This document shows positions 44,806 through 56,965 of a DNA stretch of 64,000 nt, in pieces. The notes beneath the pieces were generated by a model that saw only the letters and a list, made by a program, of their open reading frames with translations, was not told the origin of the DNA and did not search any database. The stretch is from Castor canadensis. Taxonomy: Eukaryota; Chordata; Mammalia; Rodentia; Castoridae. The stretch is taken from the NCBI RefSeq assembly GCF_047511655.1, contig NC_133400.1:1493001-1557000 (forward strand), written 5' to 3'. The position numbers were made by a program, and so were the translations under genes. Numbering within the stretch: the stretch's first letter is position 1; each line of letters starts with the position of its first letter.

Positions 44806-46155
44806 CCAGGTCCCTCAAAGAGCAGCCCTGGGCTGCGCCAGACATGCTAAAGCCAAGAGCAACCCACAAAGCGGGTAGCATTTGTGCCACCTGGGCACCC
44901 CAGACAGATGCTCTGATCAGCAGGGAATTGTGTCCGCCCTCACCCTCACTCTGTGGAGGCCTGTGGTGAGAACACACTATAGGAACAACAAACCAGACAT
45001 CCCACCCCACTCTTCAAAAAATGATCACCACCCAGGATTTGGGGAGGATGCGGAGGACAGTGAGAGACCCCAGCCGGGGTGGCTCCACAGTCTCACCAGC
45101 AGATCAAGCCAGATACGGATCCATCCAACGTGTGTCCTTTAAGCTGCTCCTGCCCCATTCACCCTGCACCTAAGGAAGCTGAGGGCCACCAGAAGCCACC
45201 AACTCCAGCGTTACAGTGGGGACAGCACTAGCAGCCAATGATCATGTAGCTTCAGGGCTGAGGAAATCACAGAATAGAGGCAGGAGCTGCAAAACAGACC
45301 TCAGTCCGGGTCTGGAAAGCAGAGGAGGGCAGGTCACTTCTTGGCTGGTACCGAGACACTTCGGATTAGCAACCATTCCCGAGGAAGCAGAGCCAGGAAA
45401 ACCTGCCTCACTCACGGCAATTATGAACCTGAGGGACACAGGCCAAGGCGACTGGGCCACAGAGAGGGACACAAACAGGAACCCAGCTGCTCGCGCCTCA
45501 CCCAAAGGGGTTTCTCCTCCTTTATGGCTTACACAGGCACCAGAAGTAATGCGTACACCTCAGCCCGACGTTAGAAGGCTATGGGGACATGGGTGTCCTC
45601 TGTTTCTGCATAGGATGCACTGACCACAGTGGGGACCAACTAGATGGAGCCAAGGGACAGTCAGATAGCACCACGTTCTTATGTCAGCCACACTGGGACA
45701 AGAACTCCTGGTAACATTGTCAACAACGGTTTAAAAAGCCACATACACCCTCACTCCTGTTGCTGCTCGGGACGCTGGAGGACTGAGAAACCACGAACTA
45801 ACGCTTTAGTCCACGCCAGATTTGCACGCCTGGGGGGACATGGAACTGTCCCCTATTAATTCCATTAACAAGCGCTCACGACCAAGGTGACCAAGCCAAG
45901 AGGCACCTACCGCAGACCCTTCACCACGGCTCTGGCTCCATCGGCGTCTACCAAGGATCTGAGGGAGATCCGGGAAGTTATTGTCACTTTCGTTCACTTT
46001 GTAACGCGTAACAGACACGTCAAGTGAGTACCAGGAAGGGCCTGCTTTGAGCCGTGTCCGCATAAGAGAGTCGAGAAGAGAGAGACTTAGAAAGGCCGTC
46101 AACAGAGTCGGTTATCGGTGGCACACACGTAAGACCTACGGTACACAAATGCAAG
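44806..46155. other. intergenic, nothing recognised
   Basis: Overlapping short frames on both strands in GC-rich sequence around 45216-45623. No repeat or exon was assigned. Confidence 0.5.
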
Positions 46156-46159
46156 CTGT

Positions 46160-46210
46160 CTGTCCCAAATGGTCATCTGTCCCAAATGGTCGTCTGCCCC
46201 AGTTGGTGGG
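46160..46210. repeat. 17-bp tandem repeat, three copies
   Basis: Unit CTGTCCCAAATGGTCAT at 46160-46176, repeated at 46177-46193 with one change, and a diverged third copy (CTGCCCCAGTTGGTGGG) at 46194-46210. Confidence 0.85.
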
Positions 46211-48200
46211 GGGCATGCAGCCCTCCTGCCGCCTTACTTTGTCAAAAGAGCCGTAATGAGATGCACATTTAACAAAATACACAGCTAATTGGGTTTGTTG
46301 GTGGCACATCCCAACCCGGATGCTAAGAGATAAGCCGGTCACCTGGAACAGATCACAGACAGGAAAGAATAACGCAAGCAGCTAACAGAAAACGTTAATT
46401 AGGGAGGCCTCCCTAACAGAGAGACAGACAGAACGCTCTTCCTACCAAGTGACTTTGCTTTTTGAGTCCCCGGCCTTTGGTCCAGCACTGGAATTTTTAA
46501 CAGGAAAACAAAATGCTTTGTTTTGCCTTGAAGATGTTTCCAGATTTCTCTCTCACATGACTCGCTTGCAAGTCTGGATGCATTAATAATAAGAAACACA
46601 GATTGCCCTGCTAGCACCACATCCCGGCTCTGACGTCCTGAGGCTGGTGCCCAGAGCCAGGGCCACAGGAACCATGCACTCACCCTGCAGCAAATTGTGG
46701 CGTGTCTGCCGTGTGGCTGTGGTGGGACAACTAGCCTCGAGTCCTGGCTTCATGACCCAGGTGCCCGCTGCGGCTGCGGCGTGTCTGGGTCCACATCTTC
46801 TCCCTCTCTCTCTCACTCGCTTGCTCGGCTGGCTCTCAGCTGGGAAGTTTCAAGTTCCAGGCAGGCTGGGATTCCCTCTCCCCTTCCCACACACTTAACC
46901 CTGCTTTGCCTGGTTAGGAGGGTGCGGACAAAGTCAATCCTCCACGTTGGGATCTGTCCGGCCTCCTGGCTTCCCCTCTCGCCTGCTCCTTCAGCAACTC
47001 GAACACGTGGCTAGGATGTTGGGAGGTGAGGCTCCTCCAGGGTGTGTGGCTTCCCGGGGCGCTGGGCTCCTTTCCCTGGGCAGCAGGAGGGTGCACCTGC
47101 TAGCCAGGAATTCGAAACGCCCTACCTGGGGGTGACCAACCTGCATGTCCAGGGGGTCACACCCTCTGCATTGCATCCCTGAGAGAGTTAGCCACAGAGC
47201 CCACCCCATGCTCAAAGGCACGGACTAGTGGGGAGGGGGGGGTCCCTAGCCACTGCTTAGTTCTCTTCCAGGGCCCCATTTCCTCTCCTGCAAGACTCAA
47301 ACAGCACCCATGTATGCGGACTGGGTGAAGCTGTTTGGGTGGCTCATTGCCTGTGCAATCCAGAGTCATCAGAGTCCAGCCCCTGAGTGGCAGCCCGTTC
47401 TTCCTATGACTACCAGGGAAACTGAGGCATGGGAAATATACCATGGCCATAACTTACCCCATAAGTATCCTGCACTTCTGCCCCTGCTGGGCAGGGAGGT
47501 TGGATGGTGGACAGAAGGAGCCATGACAGCAAGTGGTCCTTGGAGCTAATATGGCCCTGGTCGAATTAGCAGGGTCATGGTCTTCTGCTCTTTTTCCATG
47601 GCTTGAGGCTTCCACAATGAGCACCAGGACTTTTACAATCAGGAAATGAGCGTTTAAAAAATACAAACGCAAACCCCCTTACTTCTCCTTCCTCATCATT
47701 GGCACTTTCTTTGAAATTCCTTTTGGAGTTTCTGCTTTTCTGTTTCTACCTTTATCTTCCATCTGCGGTGATACTCCAGCTCCCCCGCCATTTTCTGGCG
47801 CCTTCCCAACAGCCCCTGGCTGGCCGTGCTCCGCACAGGTGCACACGAGGTAGGGAGGGAGCACCCTCAGCACAGCTGAGAAGCTGCGATGCCATACCGA
47901 TGCAAAAACTGGCTCTGGCTTCCTGAAAACTTCTAGAAAGGATCCCCTACCTGCCAGCCAAAGAGAGATCTGGATTGGAGGGGATGTTGGGGAGCAGCAG
48001 TGGCGAACTGGGCACACGTGTCGTGGAATGGGGTTGGCACGCTCTGGTCCTCAACCCTACAACTTCCCCTTCCAGGACTCACATCCCTTCTTCCTTGGGT
48101 GCTGCTAAACACTGGACCTTGACCCCAGGGAGGACAGTAACAATGACGCCAGGGCATTGTGCAAACATAGTACATGCTTGAATGTGCACCCATACAATAC
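46211..48200. other. intergenic, candidate regulatory block at its left end
   Basis: 46211-46620 is an AT-rich, repeat-free block with homeodomain-type words and a perfect palindrome (see findings). 46640-48200 is GC-moderate sequence with chance frames only. Confidence 0.5.
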
Positions 48201-48362
48201 TGTCATGGCGTGTAGTCATGGCTGATGGTCATGGTGTGTGGTCGTGGCATGTGGTCATGGGGCATGGTCATGGGGAGCAGTCATGGGCGGTCATGGCGGT
48301 GGTCAGGGAGGATGGCATGGCAGGGAGTCGGTGGGGTGGTCACACGGGTAATCATGGCAGGT
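48201..48362 (+). repeat. GTCATGG-type minisatellite
   Basis: About ten imperfect units of GTCATGG separated by short variable G-rich spacers (GTGTGGTCGTGGCAT, GGGCATGGTCATGGGG and similar). Guanine-rich on the plus strand. Confidence 0.8.
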
Positions 48363-49740
48363 GTGGTGACACACTAATACACACTCTGGACACTGACTGT
48401 CACCAGGCCTGTTCTCGACATCGAGCACCTGACCACCAAGCCAGCAAAAGGTCTGTTGCCTGCTCCCGTCACTCACTGGAATAAGAGTGGGCAGATAACG
48501 GGTTGGTGGACATGCAAGGACATGAAAGGGAAGCATCTGAGAGCAACACCGTGGGCAGAGAATCAAACAGGGGGCCTGTTGTAGGGGGCTGGCTGCCCCT
48601 CTGAGTAAGGGTCAGGGGTCTGGGGACGGTCTGCGATAGCCAGTCTTGTGGGCCAGTGTGGCTGAGCTGCAATACCCTCCTTACTTGATCCAAGGTGGGC
48701 CTACCTGTGCATGAAGGTGTCTGTAGGTGTTGCCAGTCTCAATGACCTGTGACTCTGAGAACAGGAGAACGTCCTCAGTGGTGGACAGCCTGGTGGACAG
48801 CCTCATCCACACAGCTGAAGGGCTGAGAAGAAAACAGGCTTCCCTGTGGTCTCCGCCTCAGCTCCTGCTTAAGCTGCTCTGTAGACTTCAGGCCAGCCAG
48901 GCCTGCAGTTGTGCAGCCAGTGCACACAAAGCACCTCTCTGTGTGGAGCGTCCACTCTCCAAAGGCCCTTCACAAGTCCTACAGTGTGGGCTTCTGCACG
49001 GGGTGTCCCCTGCTCACCGAGTTCCGCCCAGCTGGAACGGCCTGTGTTGCTCAGTTCCTCCCAATGCTAGTAAGTCTGCCTCTGGCACAACGTGACTGGC
49101 CAAAACCATGTCTTCCCAACACTGAACTGACTGCACTTACTGGAGTCTATATTTTTAATCACGAGCTCCATTGTATAAAAAAAGTCGGGAGGGGGGGGTA
49201 GAAAAAGAACTTCTAACCATGAACTTGGCAGATCCACACCAATAGCTTTCACTTGACTGCATGTTGGAAGCACTAGGGGCAGTTTTGGAACCTCTCAGTG
49301 CCTGGGTCCCTCCAGACCAGCTAAGTCAGTCCCCTGGGGTGGTGTTGGCAAGCTCACAGCTCCTCCTGTGTCTCCAGGGCCTACAGAGGTCAGCTGCTTG
49401 AAGCAAAAGGACTCTGAGTGAGAAAACTTTGCACAACACGTTCTCCTCTGCGGGACAGACACAGAGTGTATCCGGGTGACCACACGCCCACTTTTGAGAA
49501 GAATTGAAGCACCAGACACTGGCTTCCCAGGTAGAGGCAGCAGGGTGGCTTGTCCTTAGTGAAGGTGGCATATGGCCTGACATGTTCAAATAACCCAAGC
49601 TGGGAGAAGGCTGAGAATCCTTCTCAAAGCCCTGCATGTTGGAGCAGACAGCAATGCTGGCCAAAATAGAAAACACCCAGGCCGGTCCCTGACTCTGAGC
49701 ACAGCACTGTTGCTCCAAGCTGGTGAGCAGGTGTTTTGTC
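48363..49740. other. intergenic, nothing recognised
   Basis: A direct 12-bp duplication GTGGACAGCCTG occurs at about 48781-48804. A G-run follows an A-run at 49177-49199. No exon or repeat family seen. Confidence 0.5.
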
Positions 49741-49746
49741 CCTCAC

Positions 49747-49838
49747 CTGCAGCTCTGCCATCCTCAGGCCCTGGGAGCCATCCAGGACAGCCGTGAGCAT
49801 GGGGTGGACGCCCTCCTCCACCCGAAGGTGTGGTGGAT
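49747..49838 (-). CDS. candidate coding exon, unidentified
   Basis: On the minus strand a 92-nt stretch is preceded by a pyrimidine-containing acceptor ending CTCCCTGGCAG (AG at 49839-49840) and followed by donor GTGAGG (GT at 49746-49745). With two leading bases completing a codon, it reads PPHLRVEEGVHPMLTAVLD then GSQGLRMAELQ. Third positions are mostly G or C and the peptide looks folded-protein-like. I recognise no family, and no partner exon was found. It lies on the same strand as BANP, about 11 kb beyond its 3' end. Chance is a real possibility in GC-rich DNA. Confidence 0.25.
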
Positions 49839-52800
49839 CTGCCAGGGAGAGCCAGAGGCCAGGGGCTGAGGGCAGGACAGACTGGCCCCATGGGGTGGGG
49901 ACCACAGGGGAGCTGAGTTCTTCTCTGACTGTCCCTGTCAGGTCAGTCACGGGCTGCTGCCTTGCTCTCTGTGGAATGGAGCCTGTCCTCCCCTTCTTGT
50001 CACCCTGAGAGTGACACCATCACTGCTGTAGGGGAGGGTGCAGGAGTGGAGAGGTGACCCTGGATACCAGGATTTGTTTACCACTCTCAGACACGGGTTG
50101 AGGGCACTCATCTGTTTTGCCCTCACCTCCTCAAGCGTCTGCCTGAATCCCTGCGGTGGCCTCTGGCTGCTGGCGGGGAGTCGAGGACTCATGGCAGCCC
50201 CCAGCCGTGGGCCACTGACGCATCTCACCGTTGAGCATTGAGGATTTTCAACTTTTTTCTTACATAGAGCCTGGCAAAGGCCGGGACGTAGCCCTGCTAG
50301 AGATCTGGCCAGACACCCTTGGCAGGAGGATCCCGCTTCCATCACAGAACAGGCTGGAGGTGGAGGGCCTGAGGGCAGGGATGTTGACAGGGACCAAGTG
50401 AGGGTCATGTGTGTCCAGCAGCTGATACACAACAACTTGCCAAGGAAAGAAGGGATGGTGGAGGGCCTGGTGGACACACATTGGTGAGTAAGTGGGGTAA
50501 AAAACACGTGTGTACCTTCACAGGTATCCATGATCCAAGCACACTCGTTTTCCATTCTGTCTGCCATGGGCCCAGGGCTCTGGCACCCAGGCCTAGAGTG
50601 TCACCAGCAAGCATGTTCTCAGTTCTTGGGTTCAAACCCTCTTTTCCACTAAAAGTGACCAGGACTCCTTGGAGAAATGGCCTGGCCAAACACAGGCAGG
50701 GAAAGTGGCAAGCTGGGTCGGGGGCGGTAACACATGGCTCCCACACCGATGGGCACAGCGGAAGGCTGCAATAGAGAAAGGAGGCTCTGTGGGTGAGGAG
50801 TCTGGCAGACGCTGAGCAAGTCAGTCAGCCTTTGCTTTGCAGTGACAGGTAGAAATGTCACCCACTGACAGACGCAGGGTCACCCACCTCCTCCAAAGAG
50901 ACCTGAGGACCAGTTGAGGGGCCTCCTGAGAAACAACCCAGACGTAAGGAGACAGTGGGGACAGGACAGCTCGGTGCAGAGTGCATGCCAGCTGGCTCTC
51001 TGCTCTTTGGAAACAGCCGGTCAGACTGAACCATGTCGATCACCTGAGGACAATGATGCTGAGGGACAGCTGAGTGTCCCTGGTGCCTCACTCTGTGGCT
51101 CAGAGCACCGCTGCTACCCACGCTGCATCCCAGACCAGCTGGAGGCCACTGTCTGCAAGGATGCTGGACCTGGAGCTGCTGCTTCACCGCATGTCCTTCT
51201 GTCCATGGCAGGATCAGCGTGACTGCTGAGGCCCAGCCTGGAAGGCTGCGGGAATCAGAGGAGGGGAGACAGGCCCACCAGTTGGCCTCTCTTTGCCTGG
51301 GCCTTCCTGGATGTCCGTGGTCCATGCTGGGCCCAGTGTCCAGGGCCCAAGCCAGGCAGGTGGCTGGCAAGGAAGGATCTCCCTCCTTTGGGGGGTGGGG
51401 AGGCTCTGTTGCTTTCTTTCTTCCCCTCCCAATTGTGACAACTTCAAGTGCCACTGTCCCCCGGGTGGAGGCAGAATCACCCAGGTCCTGGTCAAGAATC
51501 ACTGGGTCCTCCTGCCCCGTCCCCCCTCCCGGTGGGAGACCTGGTTAGCAAAACGATGCCAGGACTCTGCACGGAGCCAGGAAGGATGCACTGTGGCCTC
51601 AGGCCTGACCACACCGAAGAGAAGCATGGAAGAGAGTCAACTTTCCTGGGACCCAGGCCGCCGACAGGGGTCCTGACAAACCCCACAGAAAGCGAAGCAT
51701 TGACCGCTGCAGCAGGTCAGCAGCTGGCTTGAGGTCCACGACGCCCACTGCACTGACATCATTCTCGAATGTCTCCCAAAGGCCAGGCACAGGGCAAAGG
51801 CCAGGAGGAAGCTGGGGCTGGGGAACTCAGGGATTCCTGGAGCTGCCCGGCCTCCAAGCTCCAGCGCTGTCTCTGGCCCTGGAGGCAGAGGAAGCCTGGG
51901 ACTGCAGAGACCCCCACGCCCACTTGGACTGGCCAGGAGCCAGTGGGCCTGTGTGGTCAGATCCGGAGGTCCTCACAGGGTGGCCAGAAAGCCAGGCCTG
52001 ATAGAGGATTCTCATCCTGACAGCCCGGCTGCCTGAGCACGTGGGGCACAGAGATCCGGAGATACCTCAAGTGGGGTCTGGGCTGAGCTGCCCTGCGGGG
52101 CAGGGGCTCCAGACCTACTTCCTGCAACAAGACCACCAGGACACAGTTCTGGTTCTAGGGCTGGGTGCTGTGCCCTTCATCTGAGGCCAGGAGCACCTGA
52201 AGGCCACCAAACGGGGGTTGTACTGTCGCTCGGAACCAGGGCCCATGAGCCAGCATCTGCTTACCCCTCCCCTCTGCACCCTCAACCCAATAGAGACTGG
52301 GCTCCCCGAACCTTTCTGTGCAAGAAAACAGAGGCTAGGTCCGACCGAGACGGTCCAGGTTCTGTGCGCTGTGGCTCTGTGATCTTGGCGCTCCTTCGGA
52401 CACAGGGATGCAGATCACCCCCCCCCCCCGAGCCTCTGTCAAGGGCAAACATGAAGTGAATGCTCACTGGCTGTCAGGGCTCTGACTGGCATCACCCTGG
52501 TGTCCTTCCTTAGTTAGGCACGTTGGTCCCATGGGTGGTAAGAATCTCCTGGGAGCTATTCCCACACCCAGAATGTGAGCAACGGCCTCTGTGTTGGAAG
52601 AGACAGCAAATTCCACACCCCACCAACTCCTGGCAGGTCCCAGGTGGGCCTCAGTCACAGTAGCCCAAGGGATAGGAGGAAGCCACTTGAGCAGGTGGCT
52701 CCCCAAGAGACCTCCAGGTTGCGCTGAGTGACTTTCACTCACACTGCAGCCCTGCAGCTCAGCCCTGAGCTCCTCTACTCTGGGCAGAGCAAGCAGGTGC

Positions 52801-54575
52801 AGGGCTCCAACGCTGCCAGGGCTGGGAACCCATCTCTGAATCCTACAGAAAAGGAAGCAGGTTTGAGAGCAGGCAGGTTCCACCCCAGGCTCTGCGGCTG
52901 GAGCTTTCCCGGCCGAGCTCAGCTTCCTGCAGCTTTGGAAAAGGTCTTTGTCCTTTTGTGCCGCCGTACGCTCTCTTCCTCCACACTAGCTTCTGGCCCA
53001 GCCTGCCCCAACTCTCTGCAGAGGACATTGGGTCCCCTCTAACAGTCCCTGCGGACATGCATGCTGCCAGGGTTGGTACCAGAGCGTGGCAGCCTCGGGT
53101 ATGGGACACCACCAAGAAAAGTAGCATCTGGGTTGGCGACTGAAGCTGGTGCCCCAGGAGCTCGCCAGGCTGTGGCCGTGTACAGGAAGTACAGTTCATG
53201 GTCATTTTGTCACCTCTGAGCAGCCAGGAGAAAGGCCACTTTGTCTCCCCAAGTGGTTTCTGTCTGTGCTGAGGACTCACCCTTCATCACGCCTGCCTCC
53301 AACAGCGGACACAGGTCTGCACCAGGCCCAGTGCTCGGCGAATTCAGATGCCGGGGATGAAGCCCTTCTAGAAATGAGGCTCATGAGAGGCTGGAGGCAG
53401 CGGCTGACTCACACAGGTGAGGCTCGGCTCGGCTCGGCGCTGCTCAGCTCAGCTGGAGCGCACCCACCTGGGGCAGAGGGCGGCCTCAGGCTTTCCTGGC
53501 ATCTATCTCTTCACCGGTGTTGCCACCGGGAAGAGAGATGCTTGTCAGAGAGAGATGGAAGATTATATGATTTTCCTCTCTGAGCCACACGGTCCTTTTG
53601 GGCACAGTGACACCTGACCACGTGCAAAAACACTTCAGCAGACTGGCTGGAGGGGCTGAGCACCCACCCGAGGGCTAACCCCTTCTGGGATGAGGGTGGC
53701 ATCTCCCAGGGAGCATGCGGTCCGCGGGGTGCAGGCTGAAGTGGGCAGAGCGTGAATTTGGAGGCGGCAGTGGAGTGGGGTTTGGCACACATGGTCTAAC
53801 TGCTCGTGCCTCCCCCTCTTGCTCAGCCGGTTACAGCGAGGTTGCTTATGCTGAGTGTCTGTCTCATGAGGCTGCAGTCAGGTTCCGGGAGGTGACACAC
53901 TTAGTGCAATCCCTGACCCCGAGCAAGCAGTACGTTGACAATTTTGCCCCAAGTCCCATGTGCCATGCATCCCCAAACTAGGAGGGTTTGAGCATGGTTC
54001 CCGGCCAGTGAGGTGGCTGCACTGAGCCCACCACGGTCTCCGGCCACCAACATTCCCAGTGTGCTGCCACCCTCCAAGGGGCAGCCACCTTGGCCTTGCC
54101 CAACAAGGCAATTATCTTCTCCATGAGAGTCTGAGAACGCAGAGGAACACAGACAGCGGCCCTTGCGTGGGCGCCTGGTGGCTTCTACCCAGTACTAACG
54201 TTTTGCCCAAGGGCGATTCCAAAATCATGAGGCTGCAGCTACAAGTAATTTTTTTTTCTCTTATAGCCAAAATGCATAATGGTATAAGATTTTCCCATGA
54301 TGAAAATGGTTCTTGCCTACTGGGCCCCAGGGTTATGTGTCAGCAACACACGTGGCATCTTAGCAAATCCCTCAACACGCATGCTTGAGGACACTGGGCC
54401 CTGTGGACACAGAACAGGGAGACAGCATCGGTGGCTGTGCTACACAGTCCCGTTCCAGCTGGAAATGGCCAAACTGTCAGCCCAGGGGAGACCCGGCATC
54501 ACCCACTCACACCCCCAATCCCCGGCTCCATCTTGTATGGCAGGGAGAAGGAGCAGGGTGGTTCTCTATCTTGCA

Positions 54576-54576
<1 letters not shown>
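49839..54576. other. intergenic, GC-rich, nothing recognised
   Basis: Contains the window's second and third longest frames (206 codons at 49947-50567 and 214 codons at 50858-51502, both minus); neither has recognisable domains. Minor features are a C-run at 52418-52428, a CGGCT-type tandem patch at 53420-53458 (GGCTCGGCTCGGCTCGGC) and no identifiable SINE or LINE over about 4.7 kb. Confidence 0.5.

Positions 54577-54626
<50 letters not shown>
54577..54626. repeat. (TC)n microsatellite
   Basis: About 20 nearly uninterrupted TC units followed by CCTTTCCCCCTTC, a pure pyrimidine tract. It gives Leu/Ser-repeat open frames that are not genes. Confidence 0.97.
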
Positions 54627-54627
<1 letters not shown>

Positions 54628-55078
54628 TTCCCCCTTCGCTCCTGGTATATTCACACACGAGCAAAGGAGGAACAGCCCTGAGGCTCGGAGGACTAAGGGC
54701 TTCCTAGGTCCGAGGCACGGCCATCAGGTGAGAGTGAGAGGTCCAGCCAGGGCAGTGAGACCCTGGGCTGGACCATATCGCCCGAGGGGGCCCTCGCTAC
54801 ACGACAGAAAATGAACACAAAACAGAAGTGAGGCTGCCACACAGCCTAGGGCTGCAGGTACAAGTTCCCCGCCTTCCTGCCCCTTAGCGCTTAGCTCCCT
54901 GGTGGAAATGCCCACCCTGCCATGTTCTCTGAGCCCAGTCAGGTGCTTGGCCCAGTCTCTGTGACACACAGTTGCTCTGTGAGGGACTGTTCTTATCACT
55001 GTTTTGTCGTTTGCGTCCTGGCCTCTGCCATGGCTTATGTCTTAGACATCACCTGATTTTAAATACCTATATATAATA
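54627..55078. other. intergenic, nothing recognised
   Basis: No feature recognised; ends in an AT-rich stretch just before the SINE (ATACCTATATATAATAG), a plausible insertion target. Confidence 0.5.
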
Positions 55079-55415
55079 GTGGCTGGGCGTGGTGGCTCAC
55101 GCCTGTAATCCTAGCTAGCTACTTGGGAGTCAGGATGATTATGGGTTGAAGCCAGCCCCACTCAGCAAAAAGTTAACGACACTCCATCTCAACCAATATC
55201 GGGACGTGCAGCATCTGTCTGTCATTCCAGCTATGTGGGGAAGCACCAATAGGAGGTCACAGTCCAGGCTGGTCTGGGAATAATAAAATAAGACCCTATC
55301 TCAAAAATAAAAATGACCCCCACAAAAGGCACTGGCAGAGTGGCTCAAGTGGTACAGTCATATGCCTAGCAAGCGTGAGGCCATGAGTTCAAACCCCAGT
55401 ACAAGAAAAATAGCA
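55079..55415 (+). mobile_element. composite SINE, B1 + B1 + ID (three units)
   Basis: First 7SL-derived unit: GGCTGGGCGTGGTGGCTCACGCC, CTGTAATCCTAGC, GAAGCCAGCCCCACTCAGC, ACTCCATCTCAACC (55082-55196). Second unit: GACGTGCAGCATCTGTCTGTCATTCCAGC, GGAGGTCACAGTCCAGGCTGG, AGACCCTATCTCAAAAA (about 55203-55310). Third unit: GGCACTGGCAGAGTGGCTCAAG, GTACAGTCATATGCCTAGC, GAGGCCATGAGTTCAAACCCC (55327-55402), then an A-rich tail. The reverse-oriented copy at 8872-9178 has the same three parts. Confidence 0.9.
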
Positions 55416-56720
55416 ATCACTAAGCTGAGGGCCTCTTGCCCATCCAGGACAGGGTTGGACACAATGGGGGATGTGCAAGAGGCTGACAGTCCAATCAGAG
55501 GACCAAGACTTTAAAGTGTGGTTCCACTTATGTCCCTCCCACATGTGGACAGCCCAAGACTAGCAAGGACAGCAGGGTACGACAGTCCTGAGGGTGCCGG
55601 CACCTCCCACAGCCAAGTCTCCTGGGAAGCTAGCTCCCTGGGGCCCGGGGTGGGGAGCACAGAGACTCAACAGTGAAACGAGGATGACAGCGAGCTCCCC
55701 GACTTGAAAGGGACGGTACATTTCTCGGGCCGGGACTTCAGCTCTGACTCTTGCACGGCCACTTACAGAGGAAGAGGCCCATCCAAACCTGCAGCTTTCT
55801 ACCCTTGGGTTTATAAAATTGGGACTGTTTCCCTCCATCCCCCCCCCCCCGTCCCCGCCACTGGCCCTGCAGAAGTGCTTGGCGTTTGTAAACCAGCTGT
55901 CTGCCATCCTGTCTGTCTGTCTTCCCCGTGGGTAGCTTTGTTCTTCGTTTGCGTTGGTGACTGCTCCCAGGGCCATCCATCACCATGTGGCTGCTGGATT
56001 CTGATGGTCTCGGATAAAACAGGGACACGGTGCCTGGAAATCCATCTTCTGAGGCCTCTTGGGTGCCAGATGCAGTGAAGGTCTGGTCCGACTCTAGAGG
56101 ACTAGAGATGGCAGTGGACACCAGCCATGGCCCTCAGGCCCCTGCTGGCAGTGTCCGTTGCTGCCCGACGTGAGAGCCCAGAGACCCACTCACTACGTTC
56201 CCATGGGCACCATGACCACTGGAGGGGCCTGTGGATGGTGGGCCACCGTGGGTGCAGATGGAGGCAGAGTGGGGGCTTGTGTCATTTTTTCCGATTGGTT
56301 CAGTGGGTGAGCAAGTTAACGCCTGCACACTGGTGTGGGGAGAGGACTATGTAAAGGGGTCAAGGTGAGGGGAAGTGAATGACCCATTGGGCAGAGGGAC
56401 ACCCAGAGGTGAAGTCCAGCACGGGAAATGCAGCAGTTAATGAGTTTCCCTCCGAGCTCAGAGGGGAAGGGCTGGTGGGTGTCTGGAGTTTTGACCGTTG
56501 GGGCTTTGTTTAGGTGAGTGCCGGCAGGTTGGGGTGCTCCGGGGGTGGGGATTACAGCTCCCCTGCTGAGGGAGACCAGAAGTACCTGTGACCTGTGCTC
56601 CAGGGTCAGACTCCCTGCGCCTACGTTTTCTCAACTTCTTTCAGCGAGGTCATGATTTTCTGTACCCCTTATAGCCCTTCCATTAGATTTACTTGATACG
56701 TTATAGTTTAAGGTGATTTT
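55416..56720. other. intergenic, nothing recognised
   Basis: C-run at about 55838-55850. Overlapping frames of 124-138 codons on opposite strands at 55560-56121 are unsupported. No repeat recognised. Confidence 0.5.
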
Positions 56721-56724
56721 GTGT

Positions 56725-56825
56725 TTATACAGGGTCTCCCTATGTAGTCCAGACTGGTCTGAAACTTGAGGCTCTCCTGTCTCAGCCGCCCAGGTGCTGG
56801 GATTACAGACATGTACCATCATGGT
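56725..56825 (-). mobile_element. B1 SINE, antisense
   Basis: ACAGGGTCTCCCTATGTAGTCCAGACTGGTCTGAAAC and GGTGCTGGGATTACAGACATGTACCATCATGG are the reverse complement of a complete B1 body (key words GGGTCTCCCTATGTAG, CTGGGATTACAGACATG). No ID unit is attached. Confidence 0.9.
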
Positions 56826-56965
56826 GAGGTGGGTGCGCCTCTGGCGTGGGTTTTGTTGGAACCTTTGGTCATGTGGTGGGCACTCCCTTTGTTCCTAGAA
56901 TGCTTTTTCTCGATGACATTTGGAATGGATGCTGCTTCTACTCCTGACAAGGTATCCATCTCCGT

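Noticed and set aside
49947..50567. 206-codon open frame, minus strand
   Set aside because: No recognisable family as a single-exon gene; only a shorter sub-stretch looked protein-like and is mentioned as a weak finding.
50858..51502. 214-codon open frame, minus strand
   Set aside because: No domain, no splice or promoter context, overlapping frames on the other strand; typical of GC-rich chance frames.
56127..56560. Possible CpG island/promoter at 56.1-56.5 kb
   Set aside because: GC-moderate but CpG words are few; no GC-box cluster or first-exon-like sequence seen.
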